In this document: positions 18,751-26,675 of the stretch, piece after piece | How the letters are laid out: every line of letters starts with the position of its first letter | Position numbering within the stretch: position 1 is the stretch's first letter | Position numbers and translations under genes: made by a program | Notes under the pieces: model-generated | Told to the model about the DNA's origin: nothing | The model's database searches: none | Seen by the model: the letters and a program-made list of their open reading frames with translations, nothing else | Source: Oscillospiraceae bacterium | GTDB lineage: Bacteria > Bacillota > Clostridia > Oscillospirales > Ruminococcaceae | Direction of reading: 5' to 3' | Assembly: GCA_025757845.1 (NCBI GenBank) | Contig: CP107211.1 | Span: 124,001-188,000, forward strand | Length of the DNA stretch: 64,000 nt

Positions 18751-19620
18751 ATGGCAAAAGGAAAAGGAGGACTTGGCCGCGGGCTGGAAAGTCTGTTTGA
18801 GGACGCCGCCCCGAGCCTTGAGTCCGACGCAAAGATCGAGACCCTGCCCCTGCGTGAGATCGAGCCGGACCCCGACCAGCCCCGCAAGACCTTTGACGAA
18901 GAGGCACTGGGGGAGCTGGCCGCCAGCATTGCGGAGCACGGTCTGCTGCAGCCCATTGCGGTGCGGCCCCAGGGGCTGGGCGGCTACAGCATCGTGGCCG
19001 GCGAGCGCCGGTGGCGTGCCTGCCGCATGGCCGGCCTGACCGAAGTGCCGGTGGTGGTCAAGGATGTGTCCGACGAGCAGGCCATGGAGCTGGCGTTGGT
19101 GGAAAACCTCCAGCGTGAGGATCTGGACCCGGTGGAAGAAGCCGCCGGCATCCGGGAGCTGATGCTGCGCTGTGACCTGACCCAGGAGCAGGCAGCCCGC
19201 AAGCTGGGCAAGAGCCGCAGCGCGCTGGCCAACAGCCTGCGTCTGCTGAACCTGCCGGAAAACGTACTGGAGCTGCTCAAGAGCGGGTTCCTGAACATGG
19301 GCCACGCCAAGGTGATTTTGGGCCTGCCCACGCCGGAGCTGCAGGAGCAGGCGGCACAGATCGTGGCGGACAATCAGCTGAATGTCCGCCAGACCGAGGC
19401 GCTGTGCAAGAAGCTGGCAAAGCCCCCGAAGGAGGCAAAAGAACCCGAACCCCGCGGCACCCTGCCGGTGGAAGTGGAAGAGAGCCTCAAGCAGGTGCTG
19501 GGCAGCGAGGTGAACGTGGCCTACCACGGCGGCAAGGGCAAGCTGACGGTGCATTTTTACTCCGATGAGCAGCTGCGCGCCTTTGCAAACCTGCTGGGCC
19601 AGTACCAGACCGAAGAATAA
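18751..19620 (+). CDS. parB: Chromosome partitioning protein ParB/Spo0J
   Basis: 289-residue CTP-dependent DNA clamp that loads at parS and recruits SMC. N-terminal GKGGLGRGLESLF, ParB motif EPDPDQPRKTFDE, CTP-binding GERRWRACRMAG, helix-turn-helix LTQEQAARKLGKSRSALANSL, and C-terminal dimerisation domain after about residue 235. Start MAKGKGGLGRG is typical of Spo0J. Cotranscribed with parA; serS follows after 95 bp holding only small hairpins. Confidence 0.97.
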   Translation: MAKGKGGLGRGLESLFEDAAPSLESDAKIETLPLREIEPDPDQPRKTFDEEALGELAASIAEHGLLQPIAVRPQGLGGYSIVAGERRWRACRMAGLTEVPVVVKDVSDEQAMELALVENLQREDLDPVEEAAGIRELMLRCDLTQEQAARKLGKSRSALANSLRLLNLPENVLELLKSGFLNMGHAKVILGLPTPELQEQAAQIVADNQLNVRQTEALCKKLAKPPKEAKEPEPRGTLPVEVEESLKQVLGSEVNVAYHGGKGKLTVHFYSDEQLRAFANLLGQYQTEE

Positions 19621-19715
19621 AACAACCGCGATCCAAGGCGGACACCCGCCTTTGAACGGCGCCGGGAGAGGTCCCATTTCCCGGTGCGAACGAAATAGAG
19701 CAAGGAGAGTCAATC

Positions 19716-21047
19716 ATGCTTGATATCAAATTTGTCCGTGAGAATCCGGACGCCGTCAAGGAAAACATCAAGAAGAAGTTCCAGGACGCAAAGCTGCCGC
19801 TGGTGGATGAGGTCATCGAAAAGGATGCCCAGTACCGCGCAGCGCTGAAGGAAGTGGAAGCCCTCAAGGCCGCCCGCAACAAGCTGAGCAAGGCCAATGG
19901 CCCGCTGTTCGGCCAGCTGAAGAAGTGCGACGATGAGGCCAAGAAGGCCCAGCTGCAGGCTCAGATCGACGCCAACAACGCCGCCGTCAAGGCCGACGCC
20001 GACAAGATGGCAGAGCTGGAGAAGGAAGAGGAAGCTCTGTCTGCCCGCATCCAGGAGATCATGTACACCATCCCCCAGATGATCGACCCCAGCGTGCCCA
20101 TCGGCCCGGACGACACCTACAACGTGGAAGCACAGCGCTTCGGTGAGCCGGTCGTGCCCGATTTCCCCATCCCGTACCACACCGAGATCATGGAGAGCTT
20201 TGACGGCATCGACATGGACGCTGCAGGCCGCGTGGCCGGCAACGGCTTCTACTACCTGCTGGGCAACATCGCCCGCCTGCACGAGGCAGTGCTGGCCTAC
20301 GCCCGCGACTTTATGATCAACAAGGGCTTTACCTACGTCATCCCGCCCTTCATGATGCACGGCAACGTGGTGCAGGGCGTTATGTCCTTCCCGGAGATGG
20401 ACGCCATGATGTACAAGATCGAGGGCGAGGACCTGTACCTGATCGGCACCAGCGAGCACACCATGATCGGCCGCTTCATCGACCAGACCATCGACGAGAG
20501 CAAGATGCCCCTGACCCTGACCTCCTACAGCCCCTGCTTCCGGAAGGAGAAGGGTGCCCACGGCATCGAGGAGCGCGGCATCTACCGCATCCACCAGTTC
20601 GAGAAGCAGGAGATGATCGTGGTCTGCCGCCCCGAGGAGAGCGCCGACTGGTACGAGAAGCTGTGGCAGATGTCTGTGGAGCTGTTCCGCAGCATGGAGA
20701 TCCCCGTGCGTCAGCTGAACTGCTGCTCCGGTGACCTGGCGGACCTGAAGGTCAAGAGCTGCGATATCGAGGCATGGAGCCCCCGCCAGCAGAAGTATTT
20801 CGAGGTCTGCTCCTGCTCCAACTTGGGCGATGCACAGGCACGCCGCCTGCACATCCGCATCAAGGGCAAGGACGGCAAGACCTACCTGGCCCACACCCTG
20901 AACAACACCTGCGTGGCACCTCCGCGTATGCTGATCGCCTTCCTGGAGAACCATCTGCAGGCTGACGGCAGCGTGACCATCCCCGAAGTGCTGCAGCCGT
21001 ATATGGGCGGCCTGAAGGTCATGGTTCCCACCAACAAGAAGGCCTGA
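19716..21047 (+). CDS. serS: Seryl-tRNA synthetase
   Basis: 443-residue class II synthetase charging tRNA-Ser and tRNA-Sec. Antiparallel coiled-coil arm about residues 30-105, then class II motifs: motif 2 around CFRKEKGAHGIEERGIYRIHQFEKQE (read in parts) and motif 3 near NNTCVAPPRMLIAFLENH. Length slightly above the 425 aa norm. ATG 19716 follows CAAGGAGAGT. I found no T-box specifier structure upstream. Ends in a long-stem terminator. Confidence 0.97.
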   Translation: MLDIKFVRENPDAVKENIKKKFQDAKLPLVDEVIEKDAQYRAALKEVEALKAARNKLSKANGPLFGQLKKCDDEAKKAQLQAQIDANNAAVKADADKMAELEKEEEALSARIQEIMYTIPQMIDPSVPIGPDDTYNVEAQRFGEPVVPDFPIPYHTEIMESFDGIDMDAAGRVAGNGFYYLLGNIARLHEAVLAYARDFMINKGFTYVIPPFMMHGNVVQGVMSFPEMDAMMYKIEGEDLYLIGTSEHTMIGRFIDQTIDESKMPLTLTSYSPCFRKEKGAHGIEERGIYRIHQFEKQEMIVVCRPEESADWYEKLWQMSVELFRSMEIPVRQLNCCSGDLADLKVKSCDIEAWSPRQQKYFEVCSCSNLGDAQARRLHIRIKGKDGKTYLAHTLNNTCVAPPRMLIAFLENHLQADGSVTIPEVLQPYMGGLKVMVPTNKKA

Positions 21048-21087
21048 GCCTAACTGCGGTTTTCCACCGTAAAACAAAATCCTGTTG

Positions 21088-21130
21088 AAAAGCCCCGTGC
21101 TCTGTTCCGGCAGAGTGCGGGGCTTTTTGC
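21088..21130 (+). terminator. Terminator after serS
   Basis: A stem of about 17 bp, AAAAGCCCCG... with ...CGGGGCTTTT (two G-U pairs), loop TTCCGG, then T-rich tail. Confidence 0.9.
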
Positions 21131-21180
21131 GCGGCTGACAGGGAATGTGCGAAAAAATCAGAATTTTTTTAAAATAAGTG

Positions 21181-21209
21181 TTGACAAAAGGCGGTACAGT
21201 GGATATAAT
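21181..21209 (+). promoter_or_regulatory. Consensus promoter for the tRNA pair
   Basis: Exact TTGACA (21181-21186) and TATAAT (21204-21209) with exactly 17 bp between; the strongest promoter in the window together with that of the antiterminator gene. Confidence 0.9.
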
Positions 21210-21244
21210 AATAAAGCACCGTTCAAGTGCAAAACTTCATATGT

Positions 21245-21321
21245 GGCGGCATAGCTCAGTTGGCTAGAGCATTCGGTTCATACCCGAAGTGTCACCGGTT
21301 CAAATCCAGTTGCCGCTACCA
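21245..21321 (+). tRNA. tRNA-Met (CAT)
   Basis: 77 bases with encoded CCA. Anticodon loop TTCATAC on stem TTCGG/CCGAA; D arm GCTC-GAGC. The anticodon stem lacks the three G-C pairs of initiator tRNA, so elongator Met is likely (Ile-CAT cannot be excluded). Two oddities: position 1-72 is G-U, and the T stem ACCGG/CCAGT has a C-A mismatch. Confidence 0.88.
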
Positions 21322-21325
21322 CGTT

Positions 21326-21404
21326 ACAGAGTTTCGCTAAGATAAGGGGGACGGTCGTTCGCAGTAGTGAACGATGGAAGTCGGAGGTTTTAGCGAAGCT
21401 CTGT
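21326..21404 (+). ncRNA. Folded spacer between two tRNA genes
   Basis: 79 bases between tRNA-Met and tRNA-Glu closed by a 15-bp stem (21326-21340 with 21390-21404, one G-U) and an inner hairpin TCGTTC/GAACGA. It lies in the same transcript as both tRNAs. Function unknown: processing signal, small RNA or repeat. Confidence 0.5.
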
Positions 21405-21412
21405 ATTTCTAA

Positions 21413-21484
21413 GGCCCGTTGGTCAAGCGGTTAAGACACGGCCCTTTCACGGCTGTAACATGGGTTCGATTCCCGTACGGGTCA
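21413..21484 (+). tRNA. tRNA-Glu (TTC)
   Basis: 72 bases, no encoded CCA. Acceptor GGCCCGT/ACGGGTC, anticodon loop CTTTCAC giving TTC, T stem ATGGG/CCCGT. Its 3' end is repeated in inverted orientation three times downstream. Confidence 0.93.
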
Positions 21485-21486
21485 TA

Positions 21487-21520
21487 AAATCCCTCGAGCA
21501 TTCGCTCGGGGGATTTTTTT
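21487..21520 (+). terminator. Terminator of the tRNA transcript
   Basis: AAATCCCTCGAG pairs with CTCGGGGGATTT (one G-U), loop CATTCG, then TTTT. Confidence 0.88.
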
Positions 21521-21524
21521 CATG

Positions 21525-21783
21525 ACCCGTACGGGAATCGAACAGGGCGGCGGTGCAAAGCACCGTAACCAAAGCCCCAGTGGGGCTTTGGTTAGCCCGG
21601 GGGTCCCAACCAGTAGGAACGTCTACTGTGGTTGCTGCATCATGCAACCCGTACGAGGAATCGAAGGAACACGGCCGCCTGCAGGCGGCAAAAAAGAGCC
21701 CAGTGGGCTCTTTTTTAGTGTTCGAGTCCCAACCAGTAGGAATGTCAAAAAGAGGTGGAAGCCGTTTTGACCCGTACGGGAAT
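21525..21783 (-). repeat. Tandem repeat derived from the tRNA-Glu 3' end
   Basis: Two full units of 122-123 bp and a partial third, starting at 21525, 21647 and 21770. Each begins with the reverse complement of the tRNA-Glu 3' end (ACCCGTACGGGAATCGAA, or ACCCGTACGAGGAATCGAA in unit 2). Each full unit then carries a palindrome (AGCCCCAGTGGGGCT or GAGCCCAGTGGGCTC) and the motif TCCCAACCAGTAGGAA. Read leftward it gives a repeated PTGWD-type peptide, but no good gene. Confidence 0.7.
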
Positions 21784-21807
21784 ATAAAATCATTTTTGCC
21801 TAAAATA

Positions 21808-21855
21808 CAGCCCCTGCAGAACCGTGTGCATCGGTGCACGGTTCCGCGGGGGCTG
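21808..21855 (-). terminator. Terminator after the HAD phosphatase gene
   Basis: Minus strand: CAGCCCC at both ends pairs with GGGGCTG, with an inner stem AACCGTGCA/TGCACACGGTT, and a T-rich tail (TATTTT) to the left. Confidence 0.75.
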
Positions 21856-21864
21856 TTTGTCATC

Positions 21865-22527
21865 TTATCGGTTGTTTTCCTGAATGTAAGCCCAGATGTC
21901 CTCCGGCACGGCGGCCAGGGCGTCGGCTCCGGCGGCAGTCAGCTCTGCGCGGCCGCGGAAGCCCCACAGGGCCCCCATGGCGGGCAGATGGGCGTTGTGG
22001 CCGGTGAGGATGTCCACATCGCTGTCGCCCACGAACAGGGTGGCGGCAGGGTCGGCGTGGATCTGCTCCATCAGGGCGTGCAGCCCGGCAGGGTCGGGCT
22101 TGGTGGGCACGCCCGGACGGCTGCCGCGCACAGCATCAAAGCGCCCAGTACCGAAATAGTGGTCGATGATCTTTCCACAAAAAGCGTCGGCCTTGTTGGA
22201 AAACACCGCGCACTGGATGCCGTTTGCCCGCAGGGTGTCCAACAGCTCCGGGATGCCTGCATAGGGGGCCGTCTTGTCCTCCTTGTGGGCGTCGTACCGG
22301 GCCGAGAACTGTGCCAGTGTGGCCGCCAGCTGCTCCTGTGAGCGGGCATCCTCCGGTGAAAAGCGCTCCACCAGCTTGGGAATGCCGTTGCCCACCATGT
22401 GCTTGAACTGTTCCACGGTGAAGGTGGGCCAGCCGTTCTGGGTGCACACCCAGTTGCCGGCGTCGGCCAGGTCATCAATGGTGTTCAGCAGGGTACCGTC
22501 CAGATCGAACAACACAGTTTTTATCAC
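21865..22527 (-). CDS. HAD-family phosphatase (phosphoglycolate phosphatase-like)
   Basis: 220 aa from GTG 22527, chosen because AAAGGAG lies nine bases upstream; an ATG three codons earlier overlaps that site. HAD motif I FDLDGTLL, motif II VFSNK, motif III near GRFDAVRGSRPGVPTKPDP and motif IV FVGDSDVDI, with a C1 cap domain of four helices, fit the Gph/PgmB group. Substrate cannot be fixed from sequence. Last gene of a leftward operon 16 bp after the PH-domain gene. Confidence 0.85.
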   Translation of the reverse strand: MIKTVLFDLDGTLLNTIDDLADAGNWVCTQNGWPTFTVEQFKHMVGNGIPKLVERFSPEDARSQEQLAATLAQFSARYDAHKEDKTAPYAGIPELLDTLRANGIQCAVFSNKADAFCGKIIDHYFGTGRFDAVRGSRPGVPTKPDPAGLHALMEQIHADPAATLFVGDSDVDILTGHNAHLPAMGALWGFRGRAELTAAGADALAAVPEDIWAYIQENNR

Positions 22528-22543
22528 GAAAAACATCTCCTTT

Positions 22544-23902
22544 TTATCGTTCTGCCTGCTGTAAAAAAGCAAGCTCCGTTAGGGCCACACTGCGCACCTT
22601 CTGCTTCAGTCGGCCCGGAAAAATCAGGGTCAGGTTGGCTCGATGGGCCGCCACTGCCCACGGGGACTGCTGTACCGTCAGGCACAGGTCCGGATGCAGG
22701 GCACAGACGCAGTGCAGGTGGAACCCCTTCTGCCGCCGCAGGGTCAGGTGATCGTCCTGCATCCATGCGCCCTCCCGGCGGTAGCCCACAAAAGCCGCCG
22801 CCAGCAGAGCGGCAAAGAACAGGTCCGGCACCAGCAGCGGCAGGGTGAGGGTCGGCAGCGTGGTGCGGGACACTGCCGTCAGCAGCAGGCACAGCCCCAG
22901 CGGAAGCCCCGCGGGCAGGAAATAGATCTTGCTGCGGCGGGTGATGTCCGGGGCCGTGTCCGGCGGCAGGGCGACGCCGGGCAGCAGCTCTTGCAGCAGG
23001 GGCGTGCCCTCCTTCCAGACGAACAGCGGCAGTTCCGGCGCGCAGCTGCCCGCCGTGACGAACACGGGGCAGTAGTGCAGTGCCCGGGTCACCGGCGAAC
23101 GCCGCAGGTCGGCGTAGTTCAGGTGGGCGCGGCACAGGCGCATTTCGTACCGGTGCAGCAGGCCGCCCCGGCTGCCCAGCTGGGCAGCGGTACGCCAGAC
23201 CGTGTAGTGGGCCACCTGCGCCGCACTGCGGGCCAGACTGATGCAGAACAGCCACCCGGTGGCCACCAGCATCCAGGCCGTGCCCATGGGCAGCCAGCGG
23301 GCCGCAAAGGCCGCCAGATGACTCAGGTGTGCAAAGGCGAGGGTCTGGGCGTCCGGGGCATAGGGGCGGCTCTGACGCAGCGCAAGGGCCAGCAGCGCAA
23401 GGGTGGAAAGGCCGTTGGCCCCCAGCACCGCAAACACCATCTTCTCGCCGCCGTGGGGGCGGTGCACCACCGGCTGTTCCAGCGGCAGCAGCCGGTCGGC
23501 CAGCTCCCGGGCATCGTCCCGGGCAACGATAAGGGTCAGGGGCTTTTTCTGCCCGGCGGGGTACAGGGTCAGGCGGCTGGCCCCGGCCAGCCGGTACACC
23601 ACGGGCCGGTCGATGGTCAGGGCAGCCAGCATGTCCGCCCGCAGGGTGCGGTCCAGCCGGATGCCCAGCCGCCAGCGCACCAGCAGGTTGCCGTGGGCGT
23701 CCATCTGCCAGCCGCTGACACGCAGCACCTCCCAGCAGACCATGCTGAGCAGGGCAAGCAGCAGCACATCCTGCGCCAGCGCCGCCCACAGGGCGGCCCA
23801 GTTGCGGGCGAACAGCACCTGCACCAGCGGGAGCAGGTACACCAGAATGGTCTTACGCAGCAGGTGCAGCACCGCAAACGGGTGAAAGCGCTTTTCGGTC
23901 AT
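22544..23902 (-). CDS. PH-domain membrane protein, YdbT-like
   Basis: 452 aa from ATG 23902. Contains several hydrophobic stretches (about 20-55, 175-240, 355-395) separated by soluble segments with the bacterial PH (bPH2/DUF304) look, such as VSGWQMDAHGNLLVRWRLGIRLDRTL. Paired with a smaller PH-domain protein by a four-base overlap, as ydbT is with ydbS in Bacillus, where the pair gives resistance to certain membrane-active bacteriocins. That function here is inference only. Confidence 0.7.
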   Translation of the reverse strand: MTEKRFHPFAVLHLLRKTILVYLLPLVQVLFARNWAALWAALAQDVLLLALLSMVCWEVLRVSGWQMDAHGNLLVRWRLGIRLDRTLRADMLAALTIDRPVVYRLAGASRLTLYPAGQKKPLTLIVARDDARELADRLLPLEQPVVHRPHGGEKMVFAVLGANGLSTLALLALALRQSRPYAPDAQTLAFAHLSHLAAFAARWLPMGTAWMLVATGWLFCISLARSAAQVAHYTVWRTAAQLGSRGGLLHRYEMRLCRAHLNYADLRRSPVTRALHYCPVFVTAGSCAPELPLFVWKEGTPLLQELLPGVALPPDTAPDITRRSKIYFLPAGLPLGLCLLLTAVSRTTLPTLTLPLLVPDLFFAALLAAAFVGYRREGAWMQDDHLTLRRQKGFHLHCVCALHPDLCLTVQQSPWAVAAHRANLTLIFPGRLKQKVRSVALTELAFLQQAER

Positions 23903-24330
23903 ACGGCATCCTCCGTGAGGATGGAAGCCAGCGTGTCCGCCTGCACCGAGGGCACGCCCGGCAGCACCAGCAGGCCGCCCGGGCAGTGCACGAGCAGCAC
24001 ACTGGCTCCGGCCAGCCACAGCAGCGGGGTGCGCAGCAGCTGCACCCCGGTCACGGCCCGGCGGGGGATCTGCCGCAGCACTGGGAAGGCGATGCCCGCC
24101 TGCACGGTCAGGCTGCGGGGCGAGAGCGCCGCCACGAAACTGCAGGCGCGCAGCCGCAAGGCCAGCACCAGCAGGCCCCACACCGCGCAGAAGCACAGCC
24201 CCGCAAACAGGCTCTGCCAGAACACAAAGGGTGCACACAACAGGCCGGGGATAGCAGCCCAGACGCAGAGCACCGCCCGCGCCCGTGGCGGCAGGATCAG
24301 AGCCGTGCGCAGCAGTTCCTGCTCGGTCAT
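23899..24330 (-). CDS. PH-domain membrane protein, YdbS-like
   Basis: 143 aa with two membrane helices (about 20-38 and 42-60) followed by one bPH2-type domain (SLTVQAGIAFPVLRQIPRRAVTGVQLLRTP, shown in part as LTVQAGIAFPVLRQIPRRAV). Start overlaps the stop of the upstream trkA-like gene by four bases and its stop overlaps the YdbT-like start by four, so all three are translationally coupled. Confidence 0.7.
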   Translation of the reverse strand: MTEQELLRTALILPPRARAVLCVWAAIPGLLCAPFVFWQSLFAGLCFCAVWGLLVLALRLRACSFVAALSPRSLTVQAGIAFPVLRQIPRRAVTGVQLLRTPLLWLAGASVLLVHCPGGLLVLPGVPSVQADTLASILTEDAV

Positions 24331-24992
24331 TTGCCGGTCAGGCCCCAGGCCTCCGTCAGCAGGTGGAGGGTGTCATCCTGGGTCAGGCAGAGGATGCGGT
24401 CCCAGGGCAGCAGCACCGTGTTGCCGTGGGGGATGATGAACTCGGTGTCGCGGGTGATGCTGACCAGGATCGCGTTGCCGGGGATGGGGATGTCCTTGAT
24501 GGACTTGCCCGCAAAGGCAAAGTTCTCCGGCAGCAAAATCTCGTTCAGGCTGGCGGTGCCGCCGCCCAGCGAGAGCAGCTGGCGGATGGTGTCGGTCTCG
24601 ATCTCGCGTTCCAGGATGTGGCTCAGGTTGTCGGTGCCGCAGACTACGGTGTCCACGCCGAGGGTGTGCAGCAGTTCCCGGTTCTTGGGGTTGGAGGCCC
24701 GGGCCACGGTGCGGTCCACACCGAACTCCCGCTTGGCGATCTGGCAGGCCACCAGGTTGTCCTCGTCGTTGCCGGTCACGGCCACAAAGGCGTCACAGCT
24801 GGCCACATCGGCGGTGCGCAGGGTGTCAAAGCTGATGGCATCGCCGCACACCACCGGGACGTCCAGCGCGTCGGCCAGGCTGCGGCACAGCGCCTCCTGC
24901 GGCTCGATGATGGTCACCTTGTGGTGGTGGGCCAGCAGGCTCTGGGCCAGATACATGCCCACCTTGCCGCCGCCTGCAATACAAACTTTCAT
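24327..24992 (-). CDS. TrkA/KtrA-type potassium channel regulator
   Basis: 221 aa. RCK-N Rossmann domain with GGGKVGMYLAQSLL (residues 7-20), acidic residue at the end of strand 2 (IIEP), and an RCK-C domain from about residue 140 (GTASLNEILLPENFAFAGKSIKDI in parts). Gates a TrkH/KtrB-type potassium transporter in response to nucleotides. No trkH or ktrB lies in the window, so the partner must be elsewhere. Confidence 0.85.
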   Translation of the reverse strand: MKVCIAGGGKVGMYLAQSLLAHHHKVTIIEPQEALCRSLADALDVPVVCGDAISFDTLRTADVASCDAFVAVTGNDEDNLVACQIAKREFGVDRTVARASNPKNRELLHTLGVDTVVCGTDNLSHILEREIETDTIRQLLSLGGGTASLNEILLPENFAFAGKSIKDIPIPGNAILVSITRDTEFIIPHGNTVLLPWDRILCLTQDDTLHLLTEAWGLTGK

Positions 24993-25037
24993 AGCATTAC
25001 CTCGTTTTCCAAAACGGAATGTCTCAAAACGGCGTGC

Positions 25038-25451
25038 TTACTTGGCCAGTGCCCGGAACACGGCCTGCTCGGTGAGCACCGTGGGGCAGATGGTCTCCAG
25101 CTCGTAGGCCTTGTGGTACAGCACCTGTAAGTGCGGGTCGGATACCCGGCAGATGACCTTCTCGCGCCGGAAGATGCTCTTGGCAATCTGCGCGGCCATC
25201 AGGTTCACCGAGTCGTCCTCGCTCACGGCGGCCACGGCGTCGCAGTTCTCCACGCCGCCCCGACGCAGCACGTCCGGGTCGGTGGGGTCGCCCACCAGAG
25301 CGGTGCCGCCAAAGCGGTAGTCATCAAAGGCGTCCAGACGCTTGAGCTGTTCGGGGTCCCGCTCGATCAGGGAAATGTCGTGGCCGATGCGCTCCAGGTC
25401 GCGGATCAGGGACGCGCCCACCTGGTCGCAGCCGATCACCAGAATGTTCAT
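25038..25451 (-). CDS. TrkA-N (RCK) domain protein
   Basis: 137 aa made of one RCK-N nucleotide-binding domain only: MNILVIGCDQVGASLIRDLE with the GxxxxG loop, then SLIERDPEQLKRL and GDPTDPDVLRRGG. No RCK-C domain. First gene of the five-gene leftward operon and 45 bp from the full-length TrkA-like gene, so the two may form a mixed regulatory ring. An extended -10 is seen upstream. Confidence 0.85.
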   Translation of the reverse strand: MNILVIGCDQVGASLIRDLERIGHDISLIERDPEQLKRLDAFDDYRFGGTALVGDPTDPDVLRRGGVENCDAVAAVSEDDSVNLMAAQIAKSIFRREKVICRVSDPHLQVLYHKAYELETICPTVLTEQAVFRALAK

Positions 25452-25551
25452 AAAGATTCACCTCATTGTAGAATGATGAAACGAAAATACAGACGGTGTT
25501 TGCGAAATGCCCGCAGCCGGGGCAAAAACCATTCTGTAAGGCTCTGGGTTC

Positions 25552-25560
25552 AGTATAGCA
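25552..25560 (-). promoter_or_regulatory. Promoter of the trkA-ydbST operon
   Basis: Minus-strand extended -10 TGCTATACT; no good -35 seen. Confidence 0.5.
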
Positions 25561-25644
25561 CATTTTCCGGCCCAGTTACACCCCGCAGCGCAGAGGGCAG
25601 CTGCGTAAAATTTTTGCATTCTGCGTGCGCGGTGCGCCATAGTA

Positions 25645-25653
25645 TGGTATACT
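25645..25653 (+). promoter_or_regulatory. uppP promoter
   Basis: Extended -10 TGGTATACT; -35 region poor. Confidence 0.5.
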
Positions 25654-25707
25654 GGAAAAGCGAGAAACGCCGCGCGTTCCCGCGTGTGCAAAAAGGAGGG
25701 ATTTCTT

Positions 25708-26538
25708 ACGTTCTGGGAAATCATCAAAGCGATTTTAATGGGCATCGTGGAGGGCATCACCGAGTGGCTGCCCATCTCGTCCACGGGCCATATGATCCTG
25801 CTGGAGCAGATCGTCAGGTTCAACGCCAGCGAAGAGTTCATGTCCATGTTCCGGGTGGTCATCCAGCTGGGTGCCATTCTGGCCGTGGTGGTGCTGTTCT
25901 GGGGCAAGCTGTGGCCCTTTGGTCTGCGGCAGGGCCGTGTGATCTCCAAGCCCAGTGTCTGGAACCTGTGGTTCAAGGTGGTGGCCGCCACCCTGCCGGT
26001 GCTGGTCATCAGCCCGCTGGACGACTGGATGGAGGCGCACTTCTACAATTACATCACGGTGGCCGCCATGCTCATCCTGTACGGTGTGCTGTTCCTGGTG
26101 GTGGAGAACCGCCGCGCCACGCCCCATGTGATGCGTCTGGAGCAGATCACCTACCGGGATGCCCTGCTCATCGGCGTGTGGCAGTGCCTGGCCATCATCC
26201 CCGGCACCTCCCGCTCCGGTGCCACCATCGTGGGCGGCCTGCTGCTGGGCCTGTCCCGCGCCTGTGTCGCAGAGTTCACCTTCTATCTGGCCATCCCGGT
26301 CATGGCAGGTGCCTCGCTGCTCAAGGTGCTCAAGTTCGCGCTTTCGGGCGCTGCCATGACCGGCACCGAGATCGCCGTGCTGGTGGTGGGCTGCGTGGTG
26401 GCCTTTGCGGTGAGCATGGGTGCCATCCGCTTCCTGATGGACTACGTCAAGCGGCACAACTTCAAGTTTTTTGGCGTGTACCGCATTGTGCTGGGCCTTA
26501 TCGTGCTGGCAGTCGCGGCCATCACTGCCCTTGCCTGA
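25708..26538 (+). CDS. uppP: Undecaprenyl-diphosphatase, probable ACG start
   Basis: 276 aa integral membrane enzyme (BacA family) that recycles undecaprenyl diphosphate for cell-wall synthesis and confers bacitracin tolerance. Motif 1 GIVEGITEWLPISSTGHMIL near residues 12-31 and motif 2 PGTSRSGATIVGGLL are intact. GGAGG at 25695-25699 lies eight bases before ACG 25708, exactly where the family starts (FWEIIKA follows). The only upstream start in frame, GTG 25684, lies before the ribosome site; the next ATG is 25738. So the start is non-standard or altered by a single base. Confidence 0.9.
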   Translation, partial: TFWEIIKAILMGIVEGITEWLPISSTGHMILLEQIVRFNASEEFMSMFRVVIQLGAILAVVVLFWGKLWPFGLRQGRVISKPSVWNLWFKVVAATLPVLVISPLDDWMEAHFYNYITVAAMLILYGVLFLVVENRRATPHVMRLEQITYRDALLIGVWQCLAIIPGTSRSGATIVGGLLLGLSRACVAEFTFYLAIPVMAGASLLKVLKFALSGAAMTGTEIAVLVVGCVVAFAVSMGAIRFLMDYVKRHNFKFFGVYRIVLGLIVLAVAAITALA

Positions 26539-26553
26539 GAAATCAGAAAAACC

Positions 26554-26586
26554 GAAAAGGGACGGCATTGTGCCGTCCCTTTTCTC
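26554..26586 (+). terminator. Terminator after uppP
   Basis: AAAAGGGACGGCA pairs with TGCCGTCCCTTTT around a TTG loop. Confidence 0.9.
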
Positions 26587-26599
26587 ATGCCCGGAAGTG

Positions 26600-26608
26600 T
26601 GCTATACT
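26600..26608 (+). promoter_or_regulatory. Promoter of the DUF362 gene
   Basis: Extended -10 TGCTATACT about 68 bases before the start codon. Confidence 0.55.
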
Positions 26609-26675
26609 GGGAGCAGAGAGTATTTTGCGGCCGTGTGCCGCACACAGAAAAAGGTTATCAGGGAGGAGAAACACC

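Noticed and set aside
19621..19715. T-box leader for serS
   Set aside because: Gap is only 95 bp, lacks the T-box core and specifier loop; only short hairpins seen.
21525..21783. CRISPR array
   Set aside because: Units are about 122 bp, only two copies, with tRNA sequence and hairpins; no short repeat-spacer pattern and no cas genes.
21447..21863. 138-codon minus-strand ORF with repeated PTGWD peptide
   Set aside because: It is the translation of the tRNA-derived tandem repeat, runs into the tRNA itself and has no ribosome site.
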